Part shown: positions 42,822 through 52,378 of the stretch, piece by piece
Numbering within the stretch: the stretch's first letter is position 1
Layout: each line of letters opens with the position of its first letter
Source: Ancylobacter pratisalsi
Lineage (GTDB): Bacteria; Pseudomonadota; Alphaproteobacteria; Rhizobiales; Xanthobacteraceae
Assembly (NCBI RefSeq): GCF_010669125.1
Contig: NZ_CP048630.1
Span: 3,840,001 to 3,904,000, forward strand
Direction of reading: 5' to 3'
DNA length: 64,000 nucleotides
The notes under the pieces: generated by a model
Databases searched by the model: none
What the model saw: only the letters and a program-made list of their open reading frames with translations
What the model was told of the DNA's origin: nothing
Program-made: the position numbers and the translations under genes

Positions 42822-44303
42822 TCACCTCAGCCGGTCGCCGATGAGGAATTCCAGCGCGCGGTCGAGCCGGATGTGGGGCAGCGGCAGGGCCTGCCCCGTG
42901 CCGTTGCGCTCGACAAGGGGCGGGCGGAAACGCAGGAAGCGGAAGTCGCCGCCCTCGGCGTCCGAAAGCCCTTTGAATCCAAGCGACTGGTCGAACAGCG
43001 CCGAGGGGTTTTCCGGCAGGTCGCCGGGGAAGACGGCGGCTTCCGCGAGGCCGTCGAATGCGTTGGCGTCGTGCTGCCCGGCTTCCGGAACGCCGACAAT
43101 GGCGGGCAGATGGGCACGGCCGCGCTTGACCATGGCCTCGCGCGTGGCGCGCACGGCGGCCAGCGCCACCACGTCGATATCCGCACCCGCGCCTTCCGCC
43201 CGCGAAAGAGCGCGCTCGACGAGGCGGCGCAGGATGGCTTCCAGCGGGTCATGGCTGGTGTGATGAAGATGGTCGGCCTTGGTGGCGGCGAACAGCACCT
43301 TGCCGATGCGGTGCCGGAACAGCGCGCCGAGCCAGGAATTGCGCCCGACGCGGAACGCGGCGAGGATTCCGTCGAGCGCGGCTTCGAGGTCGGCGAGCGC
43401 CGCCGGGCCGGCATTCAGCGCGGCCAGAACGTCGATCAGCACGATCTGCCGGTCGAGCCTCGCGAAATGGTCGCGGAAGAAGGGGCGCACGACGCGGTCC
43501 TTATAGGACTCGTAGCGGCGCTGCATCATCGCCGCCAGCGAACCGGGCGGCGCGTGTGTGTACGCACCCTGGTCGGTGAGGCGCGTTAGGTCGATGGGGG
43601 CGAAGGTGAGCGCGGGAGAGCCTTCGAGGTCGCCCGGCATCAGGAAGCGACCGGGCGGGAGCAGGCTCATCGACACCGCTTCCGCGCGGCAGGCGGCGAG
43701 ATAGCTGGTGAACAGCTCCGCCAGCCGGCGGGCCGTGCCCTCATCGGCGGACGCGGCCGGATCGACCTCGGCCAGCGCGGCAAGGAAGGGGGCGGCGAGT
43801 TCCCGGCGGGCGGGGGCGCTAGCAAGGCGCAGGCTCTCGGCGGCGAAGTCACCATAGGAACTGTCCAGCAGCGGAAGGTCGAGCAGCCACTCGCCGGGGT
43901 AGTCCACAATGTCGAGGGTGAGCGTGCGCCGCCCGCCACGGGCCGGCGCGTAATCGATGGCGAGGCGCAGCTCGCTGATGCGCCGTGTCGATTCCGGCCA
44001 GCGGCGTTCATCGACCAGCGCGGCGAGGTGCCCCTCGTAATCGAACCGCGGCACGTTGTCGTCGGGCTGAGGTTCCAGCGTGGCGCGGGCGATGCGGCCC
44101 TCGTGCATGGCGCGGAAGACGGGAAGCCGGCCGCCGCGCGTCAGGGCGTGGATCAGCGCGGTGGTGAACACGGTCTTGCCCGAACGCGACAGGCCCGTAA
44201 TGCCAAGCCGCAGGGTCGGGCTTGCCAGATCTTCCGCCCGATCGAGCAGCGTCAGCGCGGTGAGGCGCGCCTCGTCGATCAGGTCCTCGTACCAGCTCGG
44301 CAC
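42822..44303 (-). CDS. ycjX: YcjX family P-loop NTPase (DUF463)
   Basis: A 493-residue protein with Walker A GLSRSGKTVFTTALIHAL at residues 36-53 and a Walker-B-like LTLDIVDYPGEWLLDLPL. Further family segments are RQIVLIDVLAALNAG and VLFAATKADHLHH (NKxD-like), ending in FRPPLVERNG and LDRALEFLIGDRLR. YcjX proteins are GTPase-like and dynamin-related in structure. It sits in a three-gene run with a SixA-like phosphatase upstream (2 bases) and ycjF downstream. Confidence 0.94.
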   Translation of the reverse strand: MPSWYEDLIDEARLTALTLLDRAEDLASPTLRLGITGLSRSGKTVFTTALIHALTRGGRLPVFRAMHEGRIARATLEPQPDDNVPRFDYEGHLAALVDERRWPESTRRISELRLAIDYAPARGGRRTLTLDIVDYPGEWLLDLPLLDSSYGDFAAESLRLASAPARRELAAPFLAALAEVDPAASADEGTARRLAELFTSYLAACRAEAVSMSLLPPGRFLMPGDLEGSPALTFAPIDLTRLTDQGAYTHAPPGSLAAMMQRRYESYKDRVVRPFFRDHFARLDRQIVLIDVLAALNAGPAALADLEAALDGILAAFRVGRNSWLGALFRHRIGKVLFAATKADHLHHTSHDPLEAILRRLVERALSRAEGAGADIDVVALAAVRATREAMVKRGRAHLPAIVGVPEAGQHDANAFDGLAEAAVFPGDLPENPSALFDQSLGFKGLSDAEGGDFRFLRFRPPLVERNGTGQALPLPHIRLDRALEFLIGDRLR

Positions 44304-44305
44304 TT

Positions 44306-44827
44306 TCAGTCCTCTCCTTCCTTCACCACGCCGATCGCTCGCGGGGTGATGAAGCGTTCCAGCGTGCCCTTGCCCGCCTTTGGCTGCGACCAGTCCTCGA
44401 TCGGCAGGTCGATGACCGCGAGCGCCCCGGTCGGGTATTTCGCCAGCAGCGGCGCACGCTGCTCGCGGGGCAACAGGCGCGCGGCCAGCTGCTCCATGCC
44501 GGGATTGTGCCCGACCAGCATCAGCGGGGAGGCGGTGCCCTGGTTCCCGATGAGGGCGAGGAGCGCCTCGGCCGAGGCGTCATAGATCGCCTCCTCGTAC
44601 AGCGCGTGCGGAGCGGAGGCCACGCGCGCGGAGACGAGGTCCCAGGTCTCTATGGTGCGCCGCGCCGGCGAGACGAGAACGCGGGCGGGTACCAGACCTT
44701 CCTTCGCCATATAGTCACCCATGGCCGGCGCGCCACGCCGGCCGCGGGGGCCAAGCGGCCGATCACGGTCGGGCACGTTGTCGGGCCATGCCGATTTGGC
44801 GTGGCGCAGCAGGAAGAGGCGCAGCAT
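44306..44827 (-). CDS. SixA-like histidine phosphatase
   Basis: A 173-residue branch-1 histidine phosphatase. The catalytic motif is LFLLRHAKSAW (RHG-like), with the partner arginine in SPARRTIETWDLV, a glutamate in YEEAIYDAS and the second histidine in LMLVGHNPGMEQLA. SixA proteins dephosphorylate phosphohistidine on phosphotransfer proteins. ATG 44827 is chosen because GGAG lies about 6 bases upstream and the fold starts at once; the frame opens 15 codons earlier. It probably forms an operon with ycjX and ycjF. Confidence 0.92.
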   Translation of the reverse strand: MLRLFLLRHAKSAWPDNVPDRDRPLGPRGRRGAPAMGDYMAKEGLVPARVLVSPARRTIETWDLVSARVASAPHALYEEAIYDASAEALLALIGNQGTASPLMLVGHNPGMEQLAARLLPREQRAPLLAKYPTGALAVIDLPIEDWSQPKAGKGTLERFITPRAIGVVKEGED

Positions 44828-44912
44828 GGGCACTCCGGTCTCGGCTGAATCGACGGCGCATATTCCCCCCACATATAGTGAGCCTTGAGATGTTTGCGCG
44901 ATGTGGAGTGCG

Positions 44913-46205
44913 ATGCAGCCGACAATGGTGACCGGATCGCCCTTCGATACCTTCTATGGAGCCCTTGCCTTCGGCCGGGACGAGGTGCCCGCGCCGCGAC
45001 GTCGGCTGACGCAGGATATCGACTGCGACGTCTGCGTGATCGGGGCCGGCTTCGCCGGGCTGTGGACGGCGCGGGCGCTGGCCGCGCGCGGGCACGAGGT
45101 GGTGGTGATCGACCGTGCGCGGGTCGGCGCCGGGGCCTCGGGGCGCAATGCCGGCTTTGTCGGTCCGGGCTTCTCGCTGGATCTGGAACAGCTGGTGCGC
45201 CGTGTCGGCATCGAGCCGGCGCGCGCCTTGTGGGCGCTGTCGCGTGAGGGCGTCGAAATGGTGCGTGCGCTGGCCCATGGCGCCGGGCCGGACGCCGCCC
45301 TTCGACCCGTCGCCGGCCGGCTCGACGTATGGATGAATGAAGACGAGGCGCGCAACCGGCGCCGCGCCGACTGGCTGGCGCACCGGTTCGACACGCCCTG
45401 CGAGCCCTGGTCGACGCGCGAATTGCAGGATGTGCTGCGCACGCCGACCTACCAGCAGGCGCTGCACTTCCCCGAGGCGTTTCATCTCGATCCGCTCGCG
45501 CTGGCCCTGCATCTGGCGAACGACCTCGAAACGCAGGGCGTGCGCCTGTTCGAGGCCACCGAGGCGCGCGAAGGCGACCTTGCCGGCGTGCGCAAGCACG
45601 TACAGACCGAATCCGGGCGGGTGCGCGCCCACCATGTTGTGCTCTGCGCCGGCGTGCCGAGCGGCAGGGTGCTGCCGGCAGCGGGGCGGGCGGTGATGCC
45701 GATCTCCTCCGCGATCGGGGTGAGCGAGGACCTTGGCGACCGGCTGGGCGCGGTGGTGCAGTATGCCGGCGGCGTCTGCGACCCGCGCCGGGCCGGTCCC
45801 TCTTTCCGCCGGATCGGCGACCGGCTGCTGTGGGGAAGCGGCGCCTCGACCCGCGCCGCCCCGCCGCGTCGGCTGGCCGCGCGGCTGGCCGGGGAGATCG
45901 GCGCCGTGTTCCCGACGCTGAAGGGGGTGCGGATCGAGCACGCCTGGGTGGGGACCATGGCCTATGCGGTCCATGCCATGCCGCTGATCGGTCGGCTCGA
46001 ACCGGGGGTATGGATCGCCTCGGGCCTTGGCGGGCGCGGCGTGGCGATGGCTGCGATCGCGGGCGAGCTGGTCGCGGCCGGAATCGTGGAGAGCGACGAG
46101 CGCTGGAAGATGTTCGCTCCCTTCGGCCTGGTCGACACCGGCGGCGCGCTCGGGCGGCTTGCCGCCGAGCTGCGTTTGCGGGCGGCTTCCCTGCGCAGGC
46201 AATAA
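44913..46205 (+). CDS. FAD-dependent amine oxidase (DAO family, PuuB-like)
   Basis: A 430-residue flavoenzyme. The dinucleotide-binding motif DVCVIGAGFAGLWTARALAARG is near residue 40, followed by RVGAGASGRNAGFV, the typical FAD contact of gamma-glutamylputrescine oxidase and related DAO enzymes. The C-terminal GLGGRGVAMAAIAG closes the FAD site. It should oxidise a secondary or primary amine (sarcosine, glutamylputrescine or similar), producing H2O2. ATG 44913 is favoured by a GGAG 5 bases upstream, although ATG 44901 is in frame. No partner genes suggest the substrate. Confidence 0.88.
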   Translation: MQPTMVTGSPFDTFYGALAFGRDEVPAPRRRLTQDIDCDVCVIGAGFAGLWTARALAARGHEVVVIDRARVGAGASGRNAGFVGPGFSLDLEQLVRRVGIEPARALWALSREGVEMVRALAHGAGPDAALRPVAGRLDVWMNEDEARNRRRADWLAHRFDTPCEPWSTRELQDVLRTPTYQQALHFPEAFHLDPLALALHLANDLETQGVRLFEATEAREGDLAGVRKHVQTESGRVRAHHVVLCAGVPSGRVLPAAGRAVMPISSAIGVSEDLGDRLGAVVQYAGGVCDPRRAGPSFRRIGDRLLWGSGASTRAAPPRRLAARLAGEIGAVFPTLKGVRIEHAWVGTMAYAVHAMPLIGRLEPGVWIASGLGGRGVAMAAIAGELVAAGIVESDERWKMFAPFGLVDTGGALGRLAAELRLRAASLRRQ

Positions 46206-46282
46206 GTTAACGTGACTTTTCGGCAACCAATGGCATGCGCTCATGTTGTAATAAGGCTGACATGACGAATGGGATGTGAGTG

Positions 46283-47152
46283 ATGCGGGCGAGCGGCGTT
46301 GCCGGGTTTTTTGTAGTCGCGGGGATGTTGGGGCTGGCTCTGCCGGCGCAGGCCGCTGATCTTGACATTGAAACGTCGCCCATGGCGGTGGAGAAGGCTC
46401 CGGCCTCGATCGACCGTGAGTGGACGCTGACGCTTGGCGGCTACGCCATGGTCCAGCCCGATTATGCCGGCTCGGACGACTATGAGTTCGCCTTCAAGCC
46501 GATCATCTACATCAGCCGCGCCGACAAGCTGAGCCGCTGGCGCAGCTTCAACGACAGCGCCAGCATTGCGCTCTGGGACACCGGCGCGTTCGAGGCCGGT
46601 GTCGTCGGACAGATCAACTGGAAGCGCGACGCGAGCGATTCCGATGACCTGCGCGGCATGAACAATGTCGATTACGCCTACCAGGTCGGTGGTTACGCCC
46701 AGTGGTGGCCTGCGGACTGGCTGCGCCTGCGCACCGAACTGCGCTACGGCTTCGGCGGTTTCGACGGCGTGGTGGCCGACTTCGCGGTCGACGCCGTGCA
46801 CTTCACCGAATTCTGGGGCGGCATGGCGCTTTCCGCCGGTCCGCGCATGACGCTGGCAAGCTCGGGCTACACCGATGCCTATTTCGGCGTGTCGAACGAG
46901 GAAGCTGCGGCGGCGCAGGCGCTCGGCAACAATCTGACGCCTTACGAAGCCGGCGGCGGCATCTATTCCGTGGGCTTCGGCGGCCAGATCCTGAAGCGCT
47001 TCACGCCGAACATTCTCGGTTCGGTGTTCGCAGAGTACAAATATCTGATGGACGACGCCGCCGACAGCCCGCTGGTTGTCCAGAACGGCGACCGCAATCA
47101 GTTCCAGGCGGGCGTCTCGCTCTCCTACACCTTCTTCCTCGGCTTCGAGTGA
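46283..47152 (+). CDS. MipA/OmpV family outer-membrane protein
   Basis: A 289-residue beta-barrel protein. The signal peptide ends ALPAQAADLD. The mature part opens with WTLTLGGYAMVQPDYAGSDDYEFAFKPIIYI, the family start, continues with aromatic amphipathic strands such as RLRTELRYGFGGFDGVV, and ends in the outer-membrane insertion signature YTFFLGFE with a terminal aromatic pattern. MipA in E. coli scaffolds murein enzymes; OmpV-like proteins elsewhere are porins. ATG 46283 follows a GTG one codon earlier. Confidence 0.93.
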   Translation: MRASGVAGFFVVAGMLGLALPAQAADLDIETSPMAVEKAPASIDREWTLTLGGYAMVQPDYAGSDDYEFAFKPIIYISRADKLSRWRSFNDSASIALWDTGAFEAGVVGQINWKRDASDSDDLRGMNNVDYAYQVGGYAQWWPADWLRLRTELRYGFGGFDGVVADFAVDAVHFTEFWGGMALSAGPRMTLASSGYTDAYFGVSNEEAAAAQALGNNLTPYEAGGGIYSVGFGGQILKRFTPNILGSVFAEYKYLMDDAADSPLVVQNGDRNQFQAGVSLSYTFFLGFE

Positions 47153-47193
47153 GACCGGGCCGCGGGCTTTTCGCCCCGGCTTCCGTGTGATCC

Positions 47194-47239
47194 ACCGCCC
47201 CGTCCGCACGCGCTCTTGCGCCGCCGCTGACGGGGCGGT
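47194..47239 (+). terminator. 11-bp inverted repeat after mipA
   Basis: ACCGCCCCGTC at 47194-47204 and GACGGGGCGGT at 47229-47239 are perfect complements with a 24-base loop, followed by TGTCGTTT. The loop is long for an intrinsic terminator, but the position, 42 bases after the mipA stop, fits. Confidence 0.5.
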
Positions 47240-47825
47240 TGTCGTTTGGGGTGCGTGTCGGCGCGTGGCGCGCGAATCACATCCGCTCAGGCGGGCAATG
47301 CGTGGGCGCGGCGGGCGCGCTCCGGGCCGTCCGGAAATCGGCGCGGGGACCCGCTGCAGGCCCGGCACGCCCAGCCTTGGGCGACTCATGCGCCTAGCGT
47401 GACGCCAAGAAAACAACACTCGGCCGCGCCGTCCCGCCACGGGCCGCCGAGAGTGAAGACGTGGTTTGGCGAGGGCAGCCAAGATCACACCCGTGTTCTC
47501 TCACGCAAGTCCATGCCTGCCGCAGGTGTCTCCACGTAGAGGCATCACAGCCTGTGCTTGACCCAGCGCAAAGACGCCAAGTAACGCTGGTCTACCATCG
47601 CGTGGATGCTCTACTCGACAGAACAGTCTGCGTTCCGGCGCGATGATCGCACTGCGAACAACATGAGGGCGGGGCGGGGTGGGGATGTAGACACCGCCGA
47701 CGGTCTCGATCCGGACGGCGGGCGATGAGAACTGCTTGTCCCCACCTTTGTGAATTGCCCGCTTTTGGCGCGCAAGGTGCTGAAAAATCCAGCATTTCGT
47801 GTCGTTGTGATGACGATGAGAACTG

Positions 47826-47854
47826 TTGTACGGCACGGTGCGTAAGGCTATAAG
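47826..47854 (+). promoter_or_regulatory. dksA: Sigma-70-type promoter of dksA
   Basis: TTGTAC at 47826-47831 and TATAAG at 47849-47854 are separated by exactly 17 bases and lie about 45 bases before the dksA start, in an AT-richer stretch. A GC-rich GCACCGCCC discriminator follows. Confidence 0.6.
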
Positions 47855-47898
47855 CACCGCCCAAGAGGGGTGGCCCCCGAAAACGAGGACGAAGGCCG

Positions 47899-48315
<417 letters not shown>

Positions 48316-48370
48316 TCCGCTTTCGGGGCGGTGCCGAACCGGACCGGCCCCCGCGAGGGAATATCAAACT

Positions 48371-48409
48371 GGAAACGGCGGCCCCGGCATTCTGCGGGCC
48401 GCCGTTTTC
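48371..48409 (+). terminator. Strong rho-independent terminator after dksA (bidirectional)
   Basis: AAACGGCGGCCC at 48373-48384 is perfectly complementary to GGGCCGCCGTTT at 48396-48407, followed by a further T. The 12-bp stem has an A-side and T-side, so it also serves the convergent gene ending at 48439. Confidence 0.93.
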
Positions 48410-48438
48410 GTTTCCGTAGCTCTCGGGCGCGCCCCGAA

Positions 48439-49494
48439 TCAGGTGCGCCGGGTGCGGCCGAGAAGGCTCGCCATTTCGGCCTCGAAAGCCTCGTTGGAGG
48501 CGGCGCGGTCGGTCGCGGAGGGGGGAAGCACCTCCGGCGGGCGGCCGGCGGCCGAGGGGGCCGAGGCCGGGGGAAGAACCTCGGGAGCGGGAACGTCGGA
48601 TGGGCGCGCCTCGGACGGGCGCGCTCCCGAAAGTCGCGCTTCCGGCCGTGGGGCAACCGTCATGGGGGCCTCGCTCGCCGCCGCCGCAGGCGGAGCGCCG
48701 GGCGCGTCACCATTCGCCGCGGTGAGCGGGGGCAGGATCTCGGGCGCCCGGTCCGCCGGCCGGCTGTCGGCGAAGGACAGGGGAGCGATGATTGGCTCCG
48801 GGCGCTCGCCGGCCGCGTTCTCGGCGGGAGGAGCGCTGGCGGGAGACGGCGCCGGCGCCGCAGGAGGCGCCGAACGGGCCGTGCGCGGGGAGGTCTCGGT
48901 GGCCGGGTTGGGGCGGCGCAGTGTCTCCTCCAGCTGGTCCACCATGCCGGCGAAGAAGGCGTCCACCTTCACCGCGACACGCGGCCCACCCTCGCTGCCG
49001 CGCGTGGCGGAGGTGATGACGGGGCTCGGCCGCGCCGGCTCTTCCGGTGCCGCACGCCGGGCCGGGGCCTGCGTCGCGAGCGGAGCGGGGGCCGGCTCGG
49101 GAGCCTTCGCGAGAGGGGCCGTGGGGGCCGGGTGGGCGGCAACGGGCGCCGTGGAGGCGATGGGAGGCGCGGAGGCAATGGGAGGCGCGGAAGGATGCGT
49201 CGCCGTGGCGGGCGCCGCCCCGATGCCGCTTTCCACCAGAAAATCGCTGCCCCCGCCGAGAATGACGAGATGCTGGACCTCGTCGCGCTGGATCAGCACC
49301 AGCCGCCGCGTATCGTCGATCTGGACATGATCGAGCACGGCCAGTCGGTGCCCGCCCGCCGTGCCATGCATGCCCCGCCGGCGCGAACGCCGGCCGAACA
49401 CGATCACGATGAGAACGAGCACGATGGCGCCGCCAAGCGCCAGCATCAGGCCTGTATTGCCTGCGCCGGTCAGTGCGGACAGCATTTCCGTCAT
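48439..49494 (-). CDS. FliO-like-domain membrane protein with long disordered tail
   Basis: A 351-residue protein. One transmembrane helix (MLALGGAIVLVLIVIVFG, about residues 17-34) is followed by a short beta-rich domain (RLAVLDHVQIDDTRRLVLI, then HLVILGGGSDFLVESGI) resembling the FliO family of flagellar export. The last 240 residues are Ala/Pro-rich and disordered. ATG 49494 is chosen because GAGGAG lies about 10 bases upstream. No flagellar genes are near, so it may not act in flagellar export. It lies divergent from cckA and convergent with dksA. Confidence 0.75.
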   Translation of the reverse strand: MTEMLSALTGAGNTGLMLALGGAIVLVLIVIVFGRRSRRRGMHGTAGGHRLAVLDHVQIDDTRRLVLIQRDEVQHLVILGGGSDFLVESGIGAAPATATHPSAPPIASAPPIASTAPVAAHPAPTAPLAKAPEPAPAPLATQAPARRAAPEEPARPSPVITSATRGSEGGPRVAVKVDAFFAGMVDQLEETLRRPNPATETSPRTARSAPPAAPAPSPASAPPAENAAGERPEPIIAPLSFADSRPADRAPEILPPLTAANGDAPGAPPAAAASEAPMTVAPRPEARLSGARPSEARPSDVPAPEVLPPASAPSAAGRPPEVLPPSATDRAASNEAFEAEMASLLGRTRRT

Positions 49495-49819
49495 GGGGTG
49501 CTTCTCCTCAGCCAAGCCTCGCGCCGCATGTGTTGCGCCGCCGATGGCTCTTTTCCCGCACTTTGTGTCGCGGAAGCGGCGGAGCGGCAAGGGGGAAGGC
49601 TGTTGCGGCGATGATTGTGGAGGGGGCAGGCCCGTGGCGCGGGCGCTCCAAGCCGGCCGCGCGGCACCGGTTTGCGCGCCGCCGCCGTGAAGGTGGAAGC
49701 CGGATAAGCGCGCCTCCGGCCGAATCGGCCCTTGCCCGATGAGGCCGGGTCAGGCACCAAGGTATGAGGTTGAATCGCCCGCTTCGAGCCCGGCGGCGAG
49801 GGGGGCCCTAAGCATCGAC
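49495..49819. other. Divergent spacer between the FliO-like gene and cckA
   Basis: About 325 bases of GC-rich sequence that must hold both promoters. I see no convincing -10/-35 pair, repeat or RNA. If cckA starts at ATG 49739, the spacer shrinks to 244 bases. Confidence 0.4.
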
Positions 49820-52345
49820 ATGGCGGAAAGCGCACCTGACGATCCCACCACTGGTCGCCCGGAAATCGGCGGCAGCATCCGGCTCGTGCTGGTTGTTGCG
49901 CTTGCGCTCGTGGGGGCGGTCGCCTCCCTGTTGCTGCTGGGCCGAGACAAGGCGGATCCCTGGATCATAGGACTTCTGACGGTTCTGGCGGTGGTCGGCG
50001 TGTTCGCGCTGTTCGCCTATGCCGCGGGTCTGCTGCGCTTCGGCGTGCCCGATCCGTGCGACGAGCTTGCGCGGCGCATCGTCGACAGTTCGGGCGAGGG
50101 CATGAGCATCGTCGACCCGCTCGGCCGCGTGCTCTACGCCAACCCGCGCTATGGCGAGATCACCGGCGCCGCGAGCCCGGACGAGATTCGCCCGGTCGAA
50201 CGCCTGTTCACCAGCGATCCCGACGCATCGGAGGCGATCTACCGCCTGGCGCAGGGTGTGCGCGAGGGGCGGGCGCTGACCGAGGAGGTGCGCGTCGCGG
50301 TTCCCGGCCTGCCGGTGCGCTGGCTCCGGCTCGGCGCGCGCCCGGCGGGCCGTGCCGCGCGGGGCGGGCGGGCCGTGGTGTGGACGGTGAGCGACCTGAC
50401 CCGCGAACGCGAGCGGCAGGAAAACGCCTTCCTCGAACTTCAGCACGCCATCGATTATCTCGATCACGCCCCGGCTGGCTTCTTCTCGGCCGCGGCAGGC
50501 GGGGCGATCCACTACATCAATGCCACCCTGGTGGACTGGCTCGGCTACGACCTGGCCGAGTTCGGGCCGGGTGGTCTGTCGGTTACCGACATCGTGCCCG
50601 GTCCGGCGGCGGCGCTGCTGACCGGCATGGCCCCGGTGCCGGGTGGGGTGCGAACCGAGGTGCTCGACCTCGATCTCCGGCGCAAGAACGGGCAGGCGCT
50701 GCCGGTGCGCATCTGGCACCGGGTCGCCTTCGCCTCCGACAGCACGCCAGGCGCCTCGCGGACGCTGGTGGTCAACCGCTCGCGCGAAGATGCGGCCGGC
50801 GACCCCGCGCGGGCGGCGGAGGTGCGTTTCGCTCGCTTCTTCCACAATTCGCCGGTGGCCATCGCCACGGTGGACGGGGAGGGCCGCATCGCCCGCGCCA
50901 ACGCGATGTTCGCCCGGCTGTTCGGCGGGCCGGACGCGGCGGAGGGGCGCAGGGTCGCCAATCTGGTCGGCGGAGCGGCACGGGCGCCGCTGGAGGCCGC
51001 CGTGGCGGAGGCGGTGCAGGGCCATGCCCCGCCAGGGCCGATCGACCTTGCGCTCGACCGCGACAGCGGGCGCTCGGCGCGGTTCTATCTCGCCCCGGTG
51101 AAGGATGGCGAGGCCAGCGAGGCGGCGATCCTCTACGTGGTCGAGACCACCGAGCAGCGCGCGCTGGAGGCCCAGTTCGCCCAATCGCAGAAGATGCAGG
51201 CGGTCGGCCAGCTCGCGGGCGGGGTGGCGCACGATTTCAACAATGTGCTGACCGCGATCATCGGCTATTCGGACCTGTTGCTGGCCAATAGCCGGCCGAC
51301 CGACCCGTCCTTCCAGGACGTGATGCAGATCAAGCAGAACGCCAACCGCGCCGCCGGGCTGGTGCGCCAGCTGCTCGCCTTCTCCCGCCGCCAGACGCTG
51401 CGTCCGCAGGTGCTGAACCTGGGCGACGTGATGAGCGACCTGTCCATGCTGCTGCGCCGGCTTCTGGGCGAGACCATCAAGCTGGAGGTCAAGGAAGGGC
51501 GCGATCTGTGGCCGGTGAAGGCCGACCTCAACCAGTTCGAACAGGTGGTGGTGAACCTCGCGGTGAACGCGCGCGACGCCATGCCCGAGGGCGGCCTGCT
51601 AACCATCCGCACCGTCAATCTCAGCGCCGACGAACTGGAGCCCTATGGCGAGGCGGGCGAGTCCGGGGTGCCGCGCGCCGACCACGTGCTGGTGGAGGTG
51701 ATCGACACCGGCACCGGCATTCCTCCCGCCATTCTGGACAAGATCTTCGAGCCGTTCTTCTCCACCAAGGAAGTGGGCAAGGGCACCGGGCTCGGCCTTT
51801 CCACCGTCTACGGCATCGTCAAGCAGACCGGCGGCACGCTGCAGGTGGAGAGCGAGCTGGGGCGCGGGACGGTGTTCCGGGTGTTCCTGCCGCGCCATGT
51901 GCCCGATGTGGTGGAAATCGCGCCGAAGGTGGCCGAGCCCGAACCGGCGGCCAAGGCGGCCGACCTGACCGGGCGCGGCACCGTGCTGCTGGTGGAGGAC
52001 GAGGAGGCGGTGCGCGCCTTCGCCGCCCGCGCGCTGGTGTCCCGCGGCTACCAGGTGCTGGAAGCGGGCTCGGGCGTCGAGGCGCTGGAGGTGATGGCCG
52101 AGCATGGCGGCGACGTCGAGCTGGTGCTTTCCGACGTGGTGATGCCGGAAATGGACGGGCCCTCGCTGCTGAAGGAGTTGCGCGCGGCCAATCCCGACAT
52201 CAAGGTGATATTCATGTCGGGTTATGCCGAGGAAGCCTTCGCCAAGAACCTGCCGGAGGGCGCGGATTTCGGCTTCCTGCCGAAACCCTTTACGCTCAAG
52301 CAGCTTATCGAGGCGGTGAAGAAGAGTATGGGGCGAAGCGAGTGA
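49820..52345 (+). CDS. cckA: Cell-cycle hybrid histidine kinase CckA
   Basis: A protein of about 841 residues. Two N-terminal transmembrane helices ([20 protein letters not shown] and [20 protein letters not shown]) are followed by three PAS-like regions, a HisKA dimer domain with the phosphorylated histidine at about residue 471 ([22 protein letters not shown]), an HATPase domain ([40 protein letters not shown]) and a receiver whose aspartate is at about 772 ([11 protein letters not shown]). This is the CckA layout; it feeds ChpT, CtrA and CpdR to control the cell cycle. The start is uncertain: in-frame ATG 49739 is an alternative. Confidence 0.93.
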   Translation: MAESAPDDPTTGRPEIGGSIRLVLVVALALVGAVASLLLLGRDKADPWIIGLLTVLAVVGVFALFAYAAGLLRFGVPDPCDELARRIVDSSGEGMSIVDPLGRVLYANPRYGEITGAASPDEIRPVERLFTSDPDASEAIYRLAQGVREGRALTEEVRVAVPGLPVRWLRLGARPAGRAARGGRAVVWTVSDLTRERERQENAFLELQHAIDYLDHAPAGFFSAAAGGAIHYINATLVDWLGYDLAEFGPGGLSVTDIVPGPAAALLTGMAPVPGGVRTEVLDLDLRRKNGQALPVRIWHRVAFASDSTPGASRTLVVNRSREDAAGDPARAAEVRFARFFHNSPVAIATVDGEGRIARANAMFARLFGGPDAAEGRRVANLVGGAARAPLEAAVAEAVQGHAPPGPIDLALDRDSGRSARFYLAPVKDGEASEAAILYVVETTEQRALEAQFAQSQKMQAVGQLAGGVAHDFNNVLTAIIGYSDLLLANSRPTDPSFQDVMQIKQNANRAAGLVRQLLAFSRRQTLRPQVLNLGDVMSDLSMLLRRLLGETIKLEVKEGRDLWPVKADLNQFEQVVVNLAVNARDAMPEGGLLTIRTVNLSADELEPYGEAGESGVPRADHVLVEVIDTGTGIPPAILDKIFEPFFSTKEVGKGTGLGLSTVYGIVKQTGGTLQVESELGRGTVFRVFLPRHVPDVVEIAPKVAEPEPAAKAADLTGRGTVLLVEDEEAVRAFAARALVSRGYQVLEAGSGVEALEVMAEHGGDVELVLSDVVMPEMDGPSLLKELRAANPDIKVIFMSGYAEEAFAKNLPEGADFGFLPKPFTLKQLIEAVKKSMGRSE

Positions 52346-52378
52346 CGCGCCGTCCCTCCTATGTGTCCGGAGGATCGC

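Larger units (their letters stand above)
47153..47898. other. 746-base intergenic region with no convincing gene
   Basis: The first 100 bases hold an inverted repeat likely to end mipA transcription. The region from about 47400 to 47830 has lower GC and small hairpins, for example CCAGCG at 47563-47568 with CGCTGG at 47585-47590. Frames on both strands lack ribosome-binding sites and recognisable sequence. The last 80 bases carry the dksA promoter. A small RNA could be hidden here, but I cannot fold one with confidence. Confidence 0.4.

Noticed and set aside
47246..47539. 97-codon forward frame after mipA
   Set aside because: Low-complexity Arg/Gly/Pro sequence without a start signal, in a region that looks non-coding.
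47501..47857. 118-codon reverse frame upstream of dksA
   Set aside because: No ribosome-binding site, unusual composition, and it covers the dksA promoter; I see no family resemblance.
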